DNA of 64,000 nucleotides from Yoonia sp. F2084L. Lineage in GTDB: Bacteria; Pseudomonadota; Alphaproteobacteria; Rhodobacterales; Rhodobacteraceae. The DNA lies in NCBI RefSeq assembly GCF_023015625.1, contig NZ_JALKAH010000006.1, positions 62,001 through 126,000 on the forward strand. The letters are read 5' to 3'. Position 1 is the stretch's first letter. Each line of letters opens with the position of its first letter. Positions 17,654 to 25,858 of the stretch are shown one piece after another. A program made the position numbers and the translations under genes. The notes under the pieces were generated by a model, which saw only the letters and a program-made list of their open reading frames with translations, did no database searches and had not been told where the DNA came from.

Positions 17654-18016
17654 ATGGCCAAATCAAAGAAAGAGACATCCGCAAGTGAAGATCCGGTCGC
17701 ACTTGGTCAAGCCTTTCTGCAGCAGTTCGAAGACGCAGGCCTTGGCCCGATGCGCTGGATGGGGACCGCCTGGTTCGAAGCAATGGCCGACATGAACAGC
17801 GAAGTTGTGAATTTCGTGTCCGAGCGCATCAAAGAAGACGTCAAAACCCAGCATGAATTGCTGCACTGCAAATCGGCAGAAGAGCTTCAGAAGGCGCAAC
17901 TCGCGTTTCTGGAAAAGGCCTATCAGCAATACACAGACGAGACCGGCAAGCTGGTCAAGATGAGTCTGGATATGCTGCCGACCGCAAAAGCAGGAACCAA
18001 AGGCACGCCAATTTAG
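17654..18016 (+). CDS. phasin family protein
   Basis: A 120-residue, mostly helical protein of the phasin (PHA-granule coat) family: hydrophilic N-terminus, then WFEAMADMNSEVVNFVSERIKEDVKTQHELLHCKSAEEL, where the H-x-L-x-x-C-K-S-x-E-E-L pattern is characteristic, followed by an amphipathic helix QLAFLEKAYQQYTDETGKL. It probably coats polyhydroxybutyrate granules or has a general stress role. GGGAG lies upstream. Its stop overlaps the convergent flavodoxin-like gene by 4 bp. An FNR-type box lies 67 bp upstream. Confidence 0.88.
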   Translation: MAKSKKETSASEDPVALGQAFLQQFEDAGLGPMRWMGTAWFEAMADMNSEVVNFVSERIKEDVKTQHELLHCKSAEELQKAQLAFLEKAYQQYTDETGKLVKMSLDMLPTAKAGTKGTPI

Positions 18017-18516
18017 CCTTTTATCGTTGCCGCGATCAGATCGCTGGCAAAACGCGCAATCTTGTCGTCCATGTCCGGTGTATCCTCAATACTATTCGGG
18101 ATCGCCTCTTGGACGGCAAAGGCGCGCCCAAGCACCTGTTCAGCCATCGCATAGGCCTTTTGCGGTGGGGAGTGTCCGCCAGACGTCAATAGCAAGCCGA
18201 TCACCTGCGGCAAGTAGTTTGCCTGTCGCATGTAACTGATCAGCGGCACAGCAGGATATGACGTCCAAACCGGGCCACACAGGACTGCGGCATCATAGCC
18301 TTCGATATCTGGCAGCGGGTGGGTCAGCGGCGTTGGCGCACGGCGGACGCTGTCAAATCCGGCGCGCAGATAGCCAAAAAACGGGATCATGTAACGCGCG
18401 GTCGTCAAGGCATAGATATCCGCATCCAGCACCTCGGACAGCTGCTCAGCGATGTGGCGCGAATGGCCTGATTTCGAATAGCAAACGATGGCGATCTTTG
18501 GCTTTGATGCAGGCAT
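18013..18516 (-). CDS. flavodoxin-fold NAD(P)H:quinone reductase-like protein
   Basis: A 167-residue flavodoxin-like protein. The FMN phosphate loop is CYSKSGHSRHIA (about 13-24), and the second flavin-contact region is LCGPVWTSYPAV (81-92). No transmembrane segment is seen, so it is cytoplasmic. It could reduce quinones or serve as an electron carrier; the substrate is unknown. An FNR/FixK-type box is centred 64 bp upstream of its start. Confidence 0.85.
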   Translation of the reverse strand: MPASKPKIAIVCYSKSGHSRHIAEQLSEVLDADIYALTTARYMIPFFGYLRAGFDSVRRAPTPLTHPLPDIEGYDAAVLCGPVWTSYPAVPLISYMRQANYLPQVIGLLLTSGGHSPPQKAYAMAEQVLGRAFAVQEAIPNSIEDTPDMDDKIARFASDLIAATIKG

Positions 18517-18573
18517 AGGACCCTCTTTTGATTGCTGTTGCCTGTTGTTTTAGGCATTTCGCAATCGGCCCCT

Positions 18574-18587
18574 TTGAGAAATCTCAA
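18574..18587. promoter_or_regulatory. FNR/FixK-type box upstream of the flavodoxin gene
   Basis: TTGAGAAATCTCAA is a fully symmetric TTGA-N6-TCAA palindrome (TTTGAGAAATCTCAAA with flanks). It overlaps the stop codon of the upstream SulP gene and is centred 64 bp before the flavodoxin-like gene. Confidence 0.7.
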
Positions 18588-20308
18588 ACCTGCGGTTTCA
18601 GCCCGGCGCGGCAGGCTGCCTCGTATTGTGTCAGGAAAACTTCGCCTGACAGATCATCCAGGAAATGCCCGTGCTGTAGCCGGTCCATGACCGGGCCTTT
18701 GACCTCTGACAGGTGCAGCTTGACGTCCATCTCGCGCAGGCGGTTATTGATCGCCTCAAGCGTTTCCAGCGCGCTAAGGTCAATTTCATTGATCGCACTG
18801 CATTGCAGGATCACATGTTCGATCAGTTCGTCGTGGGCCAGTCGCGCAAGGATCACGTCCTCCAAAAACCGTGCGTTCGCAAAATAAAGGCTTTCGTCCA
18901 GCCGCAGGGTCAGGATGCGTGGGTCAGTTTGCACCTTATGGCGATGGATATTGCGGAAATGTTCGGTGCCGGGGACCAACCCGACCTCGGCGATATGGGG
19001 CCGCGATGACACATAAAGATGCACCAGAATGGACAGGATCACGCCCGCAGATACACCTGCCTCGACCCCCACGGACAGGGTGACAAGGATGGTCACCAGC
19101 ACCGCCATGAAATCCGCCCGCGCATAGGCCCAACTGCGCCGCAGAATGCTGAAATCCACAAGGCTCAGGACGGCGACGATGATCGTGGCGGCCAATGTCG
19201 CTTTGGGCAGAAAGTAGATCAGCGGGGTCAGACCGACCGCCGCAATCGCCAGCCCGATGGCCGTGAATGCGCCTGCTGCGGGCGTTTGCGCGCCTGCGTC
19301 GAAATTCACCACGGACCGCGAAAAGCCGCCCGTCACCGGAAAACCACCTGTGAACGCCGCACCCAGATTGGCCGCCCCCAACCCGATGAGTTCCTGATTG
19401 GGGTCTACCCGCTGTCGTTTCTTGGCGGCCAGTGTTTGGGCCACGGAAATGGATTCAACAAAACCGATAACCGAGATCAGGAAGGCGGGCAGCAGCAGTT
19501 GCTGCAACAATACCGGCGAGAATGATGGCAAGGTAAAGGGCGGCAGGCTTTGTGGAACGGTGCCGACAATCTGCACGCCGTGCCCCGCCAATCCCCAATA
19601 CCAAACGACGACGGTCGTGGCGACGACAGCGGCCACAGGTCCGGCCTTGGTGGCCACGTCGGCCGCTTTTGCACCTACACCAATGGCCCTTAGCGTCGGT
19701 TTCAGGCCTTTGCGCACCCAGAACAAAAACGCCGTGGCGCTGATCCCGATGATTGCTGTCGGCAGGTTGAGTTCTGGCAAATGCGCGACCAGTGACAGCG
19801 TGAGTTCAAGCAGGTTATGCCCTTCCGCCTCAATCCCGAAGACGTGTTTCAACTGGCTGGCCGCAATAATCAGACCCGAGGCCGTGATGAACCCCGAAAT
19901 CACCGGATGCGACAGGAAATTCGCCAAAAAGCCCAAGCGCAGCAGCCCCAGCCCCAGCAACATCGCCCCTGACAGCCCCGCCAATGACAAGGCAGCCACG
20001 GCATAGCCCGCTGTCCCTTGTTCAACGATATTGCCCAAGGCCGCCGCCGTCATCAGCGAGACAACGGCCACTGGCCCGACAGCCAGCGCCCGGCTGGTGC
20101 CAAAGACCGTGTAAAGCATGATGGGCACGATGGACGCGTATAGCCCCGCTTCTGGCGGTAACCCCGCCAGCAACGCATAGGCCAACGATTGCGGGATCAG
20201 CATGATCGTCACAATCAATGCCGCGATCATGTCGTTGCCAAAGGCGGCGCGATCATAATCGCGTGCCCAGGTCAGAATGGGCACGTACCGTAGCAGTGTA
20301 TTTGCCAT
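18584..20308 (-). CDS. SulP family anion transporter with STAS domain
   Basis: A 574-residue membrane transporter (SLC26/SulP). The family entry DMIAALIVTIMLIPQSLAYALLAGLPPEAGLY is intact near residues 26-57, about twelve helices follow, and the cytoplasmic C-terminal STAS domain lies at about 440-560. Substrates in the family include sulfate, bicarbonate and other anions. It is the third gene of a minus-strand operon after a persulfide-dioxygenase-like MBL protein and a DUF442-SQR fusion, so export of sulfur oxyanions is a reasonable inference. It starts 12 bp after the preceding gene. Confidence 0.93.
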   Translation of the reverse strand: MANTLLRYVPILTWARDYDRAAFGNDMIAALIVTIMLIPQSLAYALLAGLPPEAGLYASIVPIMLYTVFGTSRALAVGPVAVVSLMTAAALGNIVEQGTAGYAVAALSLAGLSGAMLLGLGLLRLGFLANFLSHPVISGFITASGLIIAASQLKHVFGIEAEGHNLLELTLSLVAHLPELNLPTAIIGISATAFLFWVRKGLKPTLRAIGVGAKAADVATKAGPVAAVVATTVVVWYWGLAGHGVQIVGTVPQSLPPFTLPSFSPVLLQQLLLPAFLISVIGFVESISVAQTLAAKKRQRVDPNQELIGLGAANLGAAFTGGFPVTGGFSRSVVNFDAGAQTPAAGAFTAIGLAIAAVGLTPLIYFLPKATLAATIIVAVLSLVDFSILRRSWAYARADFMAVLVTILVTLSVGVEAGVSAGVILSILVHLYVSSRPHIAEVGLVPGTEHFRNIHRHKVQTDPRILTLRLDESLYFANARFLEDVILARLAHDELIEHVILQCSAINEIDLSALETLEAINNRLREMDVKLHLSEVKGPVMDRLQHGHFLDDLSGEVFLTQYEAACRAGLKPQV

Positions 20309-20320
20309 GTCCGGTTAATC

Positions 20321-21994
20321 CTAGCTTGCGCTGACCTTCTCAGGTTTCGCCATCCACTCTCGGCCTTTGAGCATGGCACCCCAATAGACCGGCGGCAGGA
20401 TCTTTTCCTTCAACAGCCACGCCATCCGCGACGGTTTGGTGCCGTCCACAAGAAACTTGGGGAAACTGGGCAGCAACGCGCCGCCATAGCCAAATTCGGC
20501 CAGTACGATCTTGCCCCGCTCTACTGTTAACGGACAAGAACCATAGCCGTTGTATTGGGCGACCGGCGCACGGCCTCTGATGTCTGCAATCACGTTTTCG
20601 GCCACGATGGGGGCCTGAATCCGTGCTGCCGCCGCCGTTTTTGCGTTGGGCGCGTTCATCACGTCCCCCAGCGACCAGATGTTGTCATAGGTTTTGTGGC
20701 GCAGGGTGGCCTGATCAACATCGACCCATCCCGCTTCATCGGCGAGAGGCGACACTTTGATAAAGTCTGGTGCCGTCTGCGGCGGGCAGACGTGCATCAT
20801 GTCAAAGTCCATCTCGACCCGCTCGACCGGGGTATCAGGCTTGGCCACATCGAACCACGCTTTCTTGGCCGGGCCATCGACAGCAACAAGGTTGTGAAAG
20901 AAATTCAGGTCTGCGCTGTATTTTTCGACGTATTTCTCAAGTGCGGGGACATAGTCTTTGACCCCGAACAACACCCCGCCGGCGTTGTTAAAGTGGATAT
21001 CAATATCCTTCAGCACACCGCGCCGGAACCACGCATCGCCGGACAGATACATCGCCTTTTGCGGCGCGCCTGCGCATTTAATCGGCATCGGCGGCTGGGT
21101 AAAAATCGCGCGACCTTCTTTCATGTCGCGCACCAGCTCCCACGTATAAGGCGCCAGATCATAGCGGTAGTTTGAGGTCACGCCGTTTTTGCCCAACGTC
21201 TCAACCAGCCCTTCTACCTTGTTCCAATCCAGCTTCAGCCCCGGACAGACGATCAAGCGCGCGTATTTCACGACGCGACAGCCATCAAGGATCACTGCAT
21301 CATCTTTCGGCTCAAACGCCGCCACCGCTGATTTCAGCCAATGCACGCCTTTGGGGATCAGGCTGCCCATCGTGCGCACGGTATCCTGCGCGTCGAAGAT
21401 ACCGCCACCGACCATCGTCCAGCCGGGTTGGTAATAATGTATCTCGGCCGGGTCGATGATCGCGATCTCAAGCCCCGGCTTACGCGCCTTCAGACTGGCC
21501 GCCACGGCAATGCCCGCCGCTCCTCCACCCACAACAACCACGTCATAGCTGGCATCGCCGGTATCGGTTGGCGTTTTACCACCATTGGCGATACGCCGCA
21601 CGACACCGGCCATGTCATAGCCTGCTGCCTTGGTTGTGCTTAGAATATCCGCCACGCTTCGCATTTTTGCCTGCGTCAGCGACCACAGCGTCGCCGACCG
21701 CGTGCCTGTCCGGCAATAGGCCAGCACGGGGCCGGGAAGTTCCGTCATCAGCTTGGCAAAGTCATCGGCATCGGCATCGCTGACCTTGCCCATGGTGATC
21801 GGCTGATACGCTGTTTCCAACCCCAGCTTCTTCGCCACCGCTTCGATCTCTTGAAAGGTTGGTTGATCAGCGCCTTCGCCGTCAGGACGATTGCAGATGA
21901 TGGACCGAAAGCCTTTTTCATGGATCGCAGGCAGGTCTGCAATCGCGACTTGCGGCATGACCGAGATTTCTGAGGTCAGTTTTTTGATTTCCAT
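20321..21994 (-). CDS. fusion of DUF442 (Blh phosphatase/rhodanese-like) and sulfide:quinone oxidoreductase-like flavoprotein
   Basis: A 557-residue two-domain protein. Residues 1-110 are a DUF442/TIGR01244 domain with the Cys-loop YCRTGTRSATLW, resembling a tyrosine-phosphatase or rhodanese active site. Residues about 150-557 are an FAD-dependent pyridine nucleotide-disulfide oxidoreductase of the SQR type, with VVVVGGGAAGIAVAASL for FAD and IHYYQPGWTMVGGG typical of SQR. The fusion couples sulfide oxidation with sulfur transfer. The genes on both sides (MBL dioxygenase, SulP) complete a sulfide-detoxification operon. GGAGACGC lies upstream. The substrate is inferred from family and context. 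Confidence 0.92.
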   Translation of the reverse strand: MEIKKLTSEISVMPQVAIADLPAIHEKGFRSIICNRPDGEGADQPTFQEIEAVAKKLGLETAYQPITMGKVSDADADDFAKLMTELPGPVLAYCRTGTRSATLWSLTQAKMRSVADILSTTKAAGYDMAGVVRRIANGGKTPTDTGDASYDVVVVGGGAAGIAVAASLKARKPGLEIAIIDPAEIHYYQPGWTMVGGGIFDAQDTVRTMGSLIPKGVHWLKSAVAAFEPKDDAVILDGCRVVKYARLIVCPGLKLDWNKVEGLVETLGKNGVTSNYRYDLAPYTWELVRDMKEGRAIFTQPPMPIKCAGAPQKAMYLSGDAWFRRGVLKDIDIHFNNAGGVLFGVKDYVPALEKYVEKYSADLNFFHNLVAVDGPAKKAWFDVAKPDTPVERVEMDFDMMHVCPPQTAPDFIKVSPLADEAGWVDVDQATLRHKTYDNIWSLGDVMNAPNAKTAAAARIQAPIVAENVIADIRGRAPVAQYNGYGSCPLTVERGKIVLAEFGYGGALLPSFPKFLVDGTKPSRMAWLLKEKILPPVYWGAMLKGREWMAKPEKVSAS

Positions 21995-22006
21995 GTGCGT
22001 CTCCTG

Positions 22007-22888
22007 TCAAAGTTGGTTCAGCGGCACTTTGAGCATCTCATTGCCGTCTTTATCGACAGGCAACTCACCTGCGCGCATGTTCACTTGCAGCGACGGGATG
22101 ATCAGCTTGGGCATATCCAGCGTCGCATCGCGTTCGTTGCGGAACTTGATGAACTCTTCACGGCTTTTGCCGCCGCCGACATGTATATTGTGGGCTTTTT
22201 CTTCGGCCACAGTCGTTTCCCATTTGATGTCGCGCCCGTTTGGACCGTAGTCGTGGCACATGAAAAGCCGCATCTCATCGGGCAGGGCCAGCACCTTTTG
22301 GATGCTGTCATAAAGCACACCTGCATCGCCGCCCGGAAAATCAGCACGGGCTGATCCGCCGTCCGGCATAAAGAGTGTATCACCCACAAAACAGGCATCC
22401 CCGATCACATGCACCATGCAAGCAGGCGTATGCCCCGGCGTGGCAATGGCAAAACCCTGCATGCCACCGATCTGATAGGTGTCACCGTCCTTGAACAGCG
22501 CATCAAACTGCGACCCGTCGCGTTGGAAGTCGGTGCCTTCGTTAAAGACCTTGCCGAAGGCATCCTGCACAACGGTGATCTTATCGCCGACACCGATTTT
22601 GCCGCCCAGTTTTTCCTGAATATAGGGGGCGGCACTCAGGTGATCTGCATGGACATGCGTCTCAATGATCCAGTCCAAGGTCAGACTGCGCCGCTCAATC
22701 TCGGCGATCAGGGCATCGGCGCTGTCAAAGGTGATCCGACCAGCGGCGTAATCAATGTCCATCACGCTGTCGATGATTGCACAGTGGTCGCCATCAGGCT
22801 CTGACACGATGTAGCTGATCGTATTGGTCGCCTCATCAAAGAAGGCAGAGACATGTGGGCTGGTGGTCATATGAACGGGATAAGTCAT
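22007..22888 (-). CDS. MBL-fold hydrolase / persulfide dioxygenase-like (ETHE1/Blh)
   Basis: A 293-residue metallo-beta-lactamase-fold protein with metal ligands in THVHADH (His78, His80, Asp82, His83), a later ATPGHTPACMVH and CFVGDTLF. This pattern is shared by persulfide dioxygenases (ETHE1, Blh), which oxidise glutathione persulfide to sulfite at a mononuclear iron. GAGGAG precedes the chosen ATG; an internal ATG (MTTSPHVS) is less likely. It is the first gene of the operon with the SQR fusion and SulP. A perfect FNR box is centred 67 bp upstream. No BigR-type regulator gene was recognised nearby. Confidence 0.9.
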   Translation of the reverse strand: MTYPVHMTTSPHVSAFFDEATNTISYIVSEPDGDHCAIIDSVMDIDYAAGRITFDSADALIAEIERRSLTLDWIIETHVHADHLSAAPYIQEKLGGKIGVGDKITVVQDAFGKVFNEGTDFQRDGSQFDALFKDGDTYQIGGMQGFAIATPGHTPACMVHVIGDACFVGDTLFMPDGGSARADFPGGDAGVLYDSIQKVLALPDEMRLFMCHDYGPNGRDIKWETTVAEEKAHNIHVGGGKSREEFIKFRNERDATLDMPKLIIPSLQVNMRAGELPVDKDGNEMLKVPLNQL

Positions 22889-22948
22889 CAGTTTCTCCTC
22901 AGTTAATACATTTCATTTCTCTAATATGTCAATGCTCAGGAGTCCTCA

Positions 22949-22962
22949 TTGATGAAGATCAA
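22949..22962. promoter_or_regulatory. perfect FNR box before the sulfur operon
   Basis: TTGATGAAGATCAA has the canonical TTGAT-N4-ATCAA form. It is centred 67 bp upstream of the MBL gene and overlaps the stop codon of the DksA-like gene. Confidence 0.75.
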
Positions 22963-23279
22963 TCCTGCACCGCACAGTTTCGGCAAATCACGGCGTAGGG
23001 GACCGCATCCAGCCGCGCGTGCGAAATATCCTCGCCGCATTTCTGGCAAATGCCATAGCTGCCATCTTCAATGCGCCTAAGCGCGTCATGCAGCAGTCGC
23101 ACCTCTTGGCTGTTGGCCCGTCCGAGACTGGAGAGCACCTCATCGTCTTCCAGATCAATCGCCTGATCCTCAAGATCTGCGGGAAGGGGCTGATCCAGAT
23201 CGTCAGAAATCTGTTGCATATGCGCGGTCAGTTCCTTGATCCGCGCCGTGATCTGCAGTCTGCGTTCGGTGATGTCCAT
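22959..23279 (-). CDS. TraR/DksA family zinc-finger protein
   Basis: A 106-residue protein: an N-terminal coiled coil (about 1-55) and a C-terminal C4 zinc finger (CQKC and CRNC) with the family segment RIEDGSYGICQKCGEDI. Relatives bind the RNA polymerase secondary channel and modulate transcription. It is smaller than E. coli DksA and its coiled-coil tip (QPLPADLEDQAIDLEDDE) is acidic, as in many alphaproteobacterial paralogues; whether it acts with ppGpp is unknown. It diverges from ppsA across a near-perfect FixK-type box. Confidence 0.92.
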   Translation of the reverse strand: MDITERRLQITARIKELTAHMQQISDDLDQPLPADLEDQAIDLEDDEVLSSLGRANSQEVRLLHDALRRIEDGSYGICQKCGEDISHARLDAVPYAVICRNCAVQD

Positions 23280-23337
23280 GCGGTTGCTCCTTATGCGTTG
23301 GGTCGCATGCAGTGTGCCGCCAAAGGCGCGGCGCGGA

Positions 23338-23351
23338 TTGACCTATGTCAG
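23338..23351. promoter_or_regulatory. near-match FNR/FixK-type box
   Basis: TTGACCTATGTCAG differs from TTGA-N6-TCAA only in the last base. It is centred 65 bp from the DksA-like gene and 61 bp from ppsA, the same geometry as the perfect boxes elsewhere in the window. Confidence 0.5.
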
Positions 23352-23405
23352 TTTCGCGCGCGCGCCTTGCGCCACAGTCCCCCAAAGATATTGGAGGATG
23401 AAACG

Positions 23406-25784
23406 ATGGCCGATGCCAAACCCCTTGTTTTGAATTTCACTGAACTGCGGCGTGGTGATGTGGACACCGTGGGCGGCAAGAACGCGTCACTGGGCGAAAT
23501 GATCCATGCGCTTGGTCCCAAGGGCATCCTGGTGCCGCCGGGGTTTGCGACAACGGCGGATGCGTTTCGGGCCTATCTGACGGCCAATGATCTGGATGCG
23601 CGGATCGGGGTGGCGTTGGATGCGCTGGCCGCGGGCAAGGCCACCTTGCACAAGACAGGGCAGGCGATCCGCGACATGATCCTGGGCGGCGACTGGCCCG
23701 ACGACACTGCGGGCGAAATCGTTGATGCCTACCGCGCTTTGTCACACACAGCAGGCGAGCCGGATATCCCCGTCGCCGTCCGGTCCAGCGCCACTGCCGA
23801 AGACCTGCCGGACGCCAGTTTCGCAGGCCAGCAAGAAACATTCCTGAACGTCATCGGCGAAGCGGACCTGCTCGATGCCTGCCGCAAATGCTATGCGTCA
23901 CTGTTCACAGATCGCGCCATTTCCTATCGCCAGATCCAAGGGTTTTCGCACACCCAAGTGGCGCTATCGGTCGGCGTGCAACAGATGGTGCGCGCTGATA
24001 CCGGCGGATCAGGCGTGATGTTTTCGATTGATACAGAATCCGGCTTTCCCGATGCGGTGCTGATCAATGCCGCTTGGGGTTTGGGTGAAAATGTCGTGCA
24101 GGGTGCTGTCGATCCCGATGAATACGAAGTCTACAAGCCGTTTGTGGGCGATGAAACCAAGGTGCCGATCCTTGAGAAAACCCTTGGCGCGAAAGAGATC
24201 AAGATGATCCACGACCGCGACGGCACGCCCCGCAATGTGCCGACCTCCAAGGCCGAGCGGGCACAGTTTGTGCTGAGTGACGCAGAAATCCTAACCCTCG
24301 CGCGGCAAGCCTGCGTGATCGAAGACCACTACGGCTGCCCGATGGACATGGAATGGGCGCGCGATGGCAAAACCGGCACATTATACATCGTGCAGGCGCG
24401 GCCCGAGACGGTGCAATCGCGTGCTGATGTCGGGTCGATCAAATCCTATACGGTCGCTGACGCGGGCGAAACATTGGTCACAGGTCTAAGCGTGGGGAAC
24501 GCGGCGGTCACTGGCCGGGTTTGCATGATCGAAAGCGCGGCGGACATCGCCAATTTCGTGGAAGGGTCCGTGCTGGTCACCTCTACCACCGACCCCGATT
24601 GGGTGCCGATCATGAAACGCGCTGCCGCCATCGTGACCGACCACGGCGGGCGCACGTCACACGCAGCCATCGTCAGCCGCGAACTGGGCTTGCCTGCCGT
24701 CGTCGGCTGTGGTGACGCCACGCATCTGCTGCATGACGGACAGGACGTGACGGTATCGTGTGCGGGTGGCGAAGAGGGTGTCGTCACCGAAGGCATATCC
24801 AAGATCACCGTGGCCGAGGAGACATTGGGCGATCTGCCAGACGTCAAAACCAAGGTTATGCTGAACCTCGCCAACCCCTCTGCGGCGCTGCGCTGGTGGC
24901 GCTTGCCGGTGGACGGGGTGGGCCTTGCCCGGATGGAATTTGTCATCAACAGCGCGGTGCAGGTGCATCCAATGGCCTTGCTGAACTTTGATGCGATCAC
25001 CGATGAAGACACCCGCGACAAAATTGAGGCGCTGACAGCAGGCTACGCGACCAAACCCGACTACTTCATTGATCGACTCTCACGCGGCCTGTCGCGCATC
25101 GCGGCCTTTTGCTACCCCAAACCGGTCATCGTGCGGATGAGTGATTTCAAAACCAACGAATACGCGGACCTTTTAGGCGGGCGCGATTTCGAACCGCATG
25201 AAGAAAACCCGATGATCGGTTTTCGGGGCGCGTCACGCTATTATTCCAAGCATTACCGCGACGGCTTTGCGCTGGAATGTCAGGCAATCGCGCGGCTGCG
25301 GGGCGAAATGGGTTTTGACAACGTGATCATGATGATCCCGTTCTGCCGCACACCGCAAGAGGCCGATCAGGTGATGGCAGTGATGGCTGAAAACGGGTTG
25401 GAACGCGGCAAGGACGGCCTGCAAGTCTATGTCATGTGCGAAATCCCGGCCAACGTCGTACGCGCTGCGGAATTTGCCGAACGGTTCGACGGGTTCTCGA
25501 TCGGGTCCAATGATTTGACGCAACTGACCCTCGGGATCGACCGGGACTCAGACGCGCTTGCGGGGTTGTTCCGCGAAGACGACCCAGCGGTGCTATGGAT
25601 GATCGAAACGGTGATCCGCGATGCGCATAAGGCGGGCAAAAAGGTCGGTTTCTGCGGGCAAGCGCCCAGCAACGATCCAACCTATGCGCAAAAGCTGGTG
25701 TCGTACGGGATCGACAGTATTTCGGTCACGCCAGACAGTTTTGTCAGCGTGCTGCGGAATGTAGCGAAAGCTGAGGGCAGGTAG
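23406..25784 (+). CDS. ppsA: phosphoenolpyruvate synthase
   Basis: A 792-residue enzyme (the same length as E. coli PpsA) making PEP from pyruvate and ATP. The N-terminal ATP-grasp domain carries VGGKNASLGEM and VRSSATAEDLPDASFAGQQETFLNV. The swivelling phosphohistidine domain has GGRTSHAAIVSRELG with His419. The C-terminal PEP/pyruvate barrel ends with GFCGQAPSNDP, Cys about 750, typical of PpsA rather than PPDK. The start is MADAKPLV, preceded by GGAGG; the open frame extends much further upstream, but that part overlaps the DksA-like gene in antisense. Its promoter region holds a near-perfect FixK-type box. Confidence 0.96.
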   Translation: MADAKPLVLNFTELRRGDVDTVGGKNASLGEMIHALGPKGILVPPGFATTADAFRAYLTANDLDARIGVALDALAAGKATLHKTGQAIRDMILGGDWPDDTAGEIVDAYRALSHTAGEPDIPVAVRSSATAEDLPDASFAGQQETFLNVIGEADLLDACRKCYASLFTDRAISYRQIQGFSHTQVALSVGVQQMVRADTGGSGVMFSIDTESGFPDAVLINAAWGLGENVVQGAVDPDEYEVYKPFVGDETKVPILEKTLGAKEIKMIHDRDGTPRNVPTSKAERAQFVLSDAEILTLARQACVIEDHYGCPMDMEWARDGKTGTLYIVQARPETVQSRADVGSIKSYTVADAGETLVTGLSVGNAAVTGRVCMIESAADIANFVEGSVLVTSTTDPDWVPIMKRAAAIVTDHGGRTSHAAIVSRELGLPAVVGCGDATHLLHDGQDVTVSCAGGEEGVVTEGISKITVAEETLGDLPDVKTKVMLNLANPSAALRWWRLPVDGVGLARMEFVINSAVQVHPMALLNFDAITDEDTRDKIEALTAGYATKPDYFIDRLSRGLSRIAAFCYPKPVIVRMSDFKTNEYADLLGGRDFEPHEENPMIGFRGASRYYSKHYRDGFALECQAIARLRGEMGFDNVIMMIPFCRTPQEADQVMAVMAENGLERGKDGLQVYVMCEIPANVVRAAEFAERFDGFSIGSNDLTQLTLGIDRDSDALAGLFREDDPAVLWMIETVIRDAHKAGKKVGFCGQAPSNDPTYAQKLVSYGIDSISVTPDSFVSVLRNVAKAEGR

Positions 25785-25858
25785 GGGCACTGGTTCAATT
25801 GACTATGTGAAGGTCAATCCACACGGACCAGATGACCGTTTTGCGGACGAAGCATGGG

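Noticed and set aside
23019..23405. Long N-terminal extension of PEP synthase (open frame from 23019)
   Set aside because: The extension is antisense to the DksA-like gene, and the 792-residue form from 23406 matches the normal length with a good GGAGG site.
25796..25817. TTGAC...GTCAA near the end of ppsA as another FNR-type box
   Set aside because: The half-sites are 9 bp apart instead of 4 (TTGAC-N9-GTCAA), so the spacing does not fit the family.
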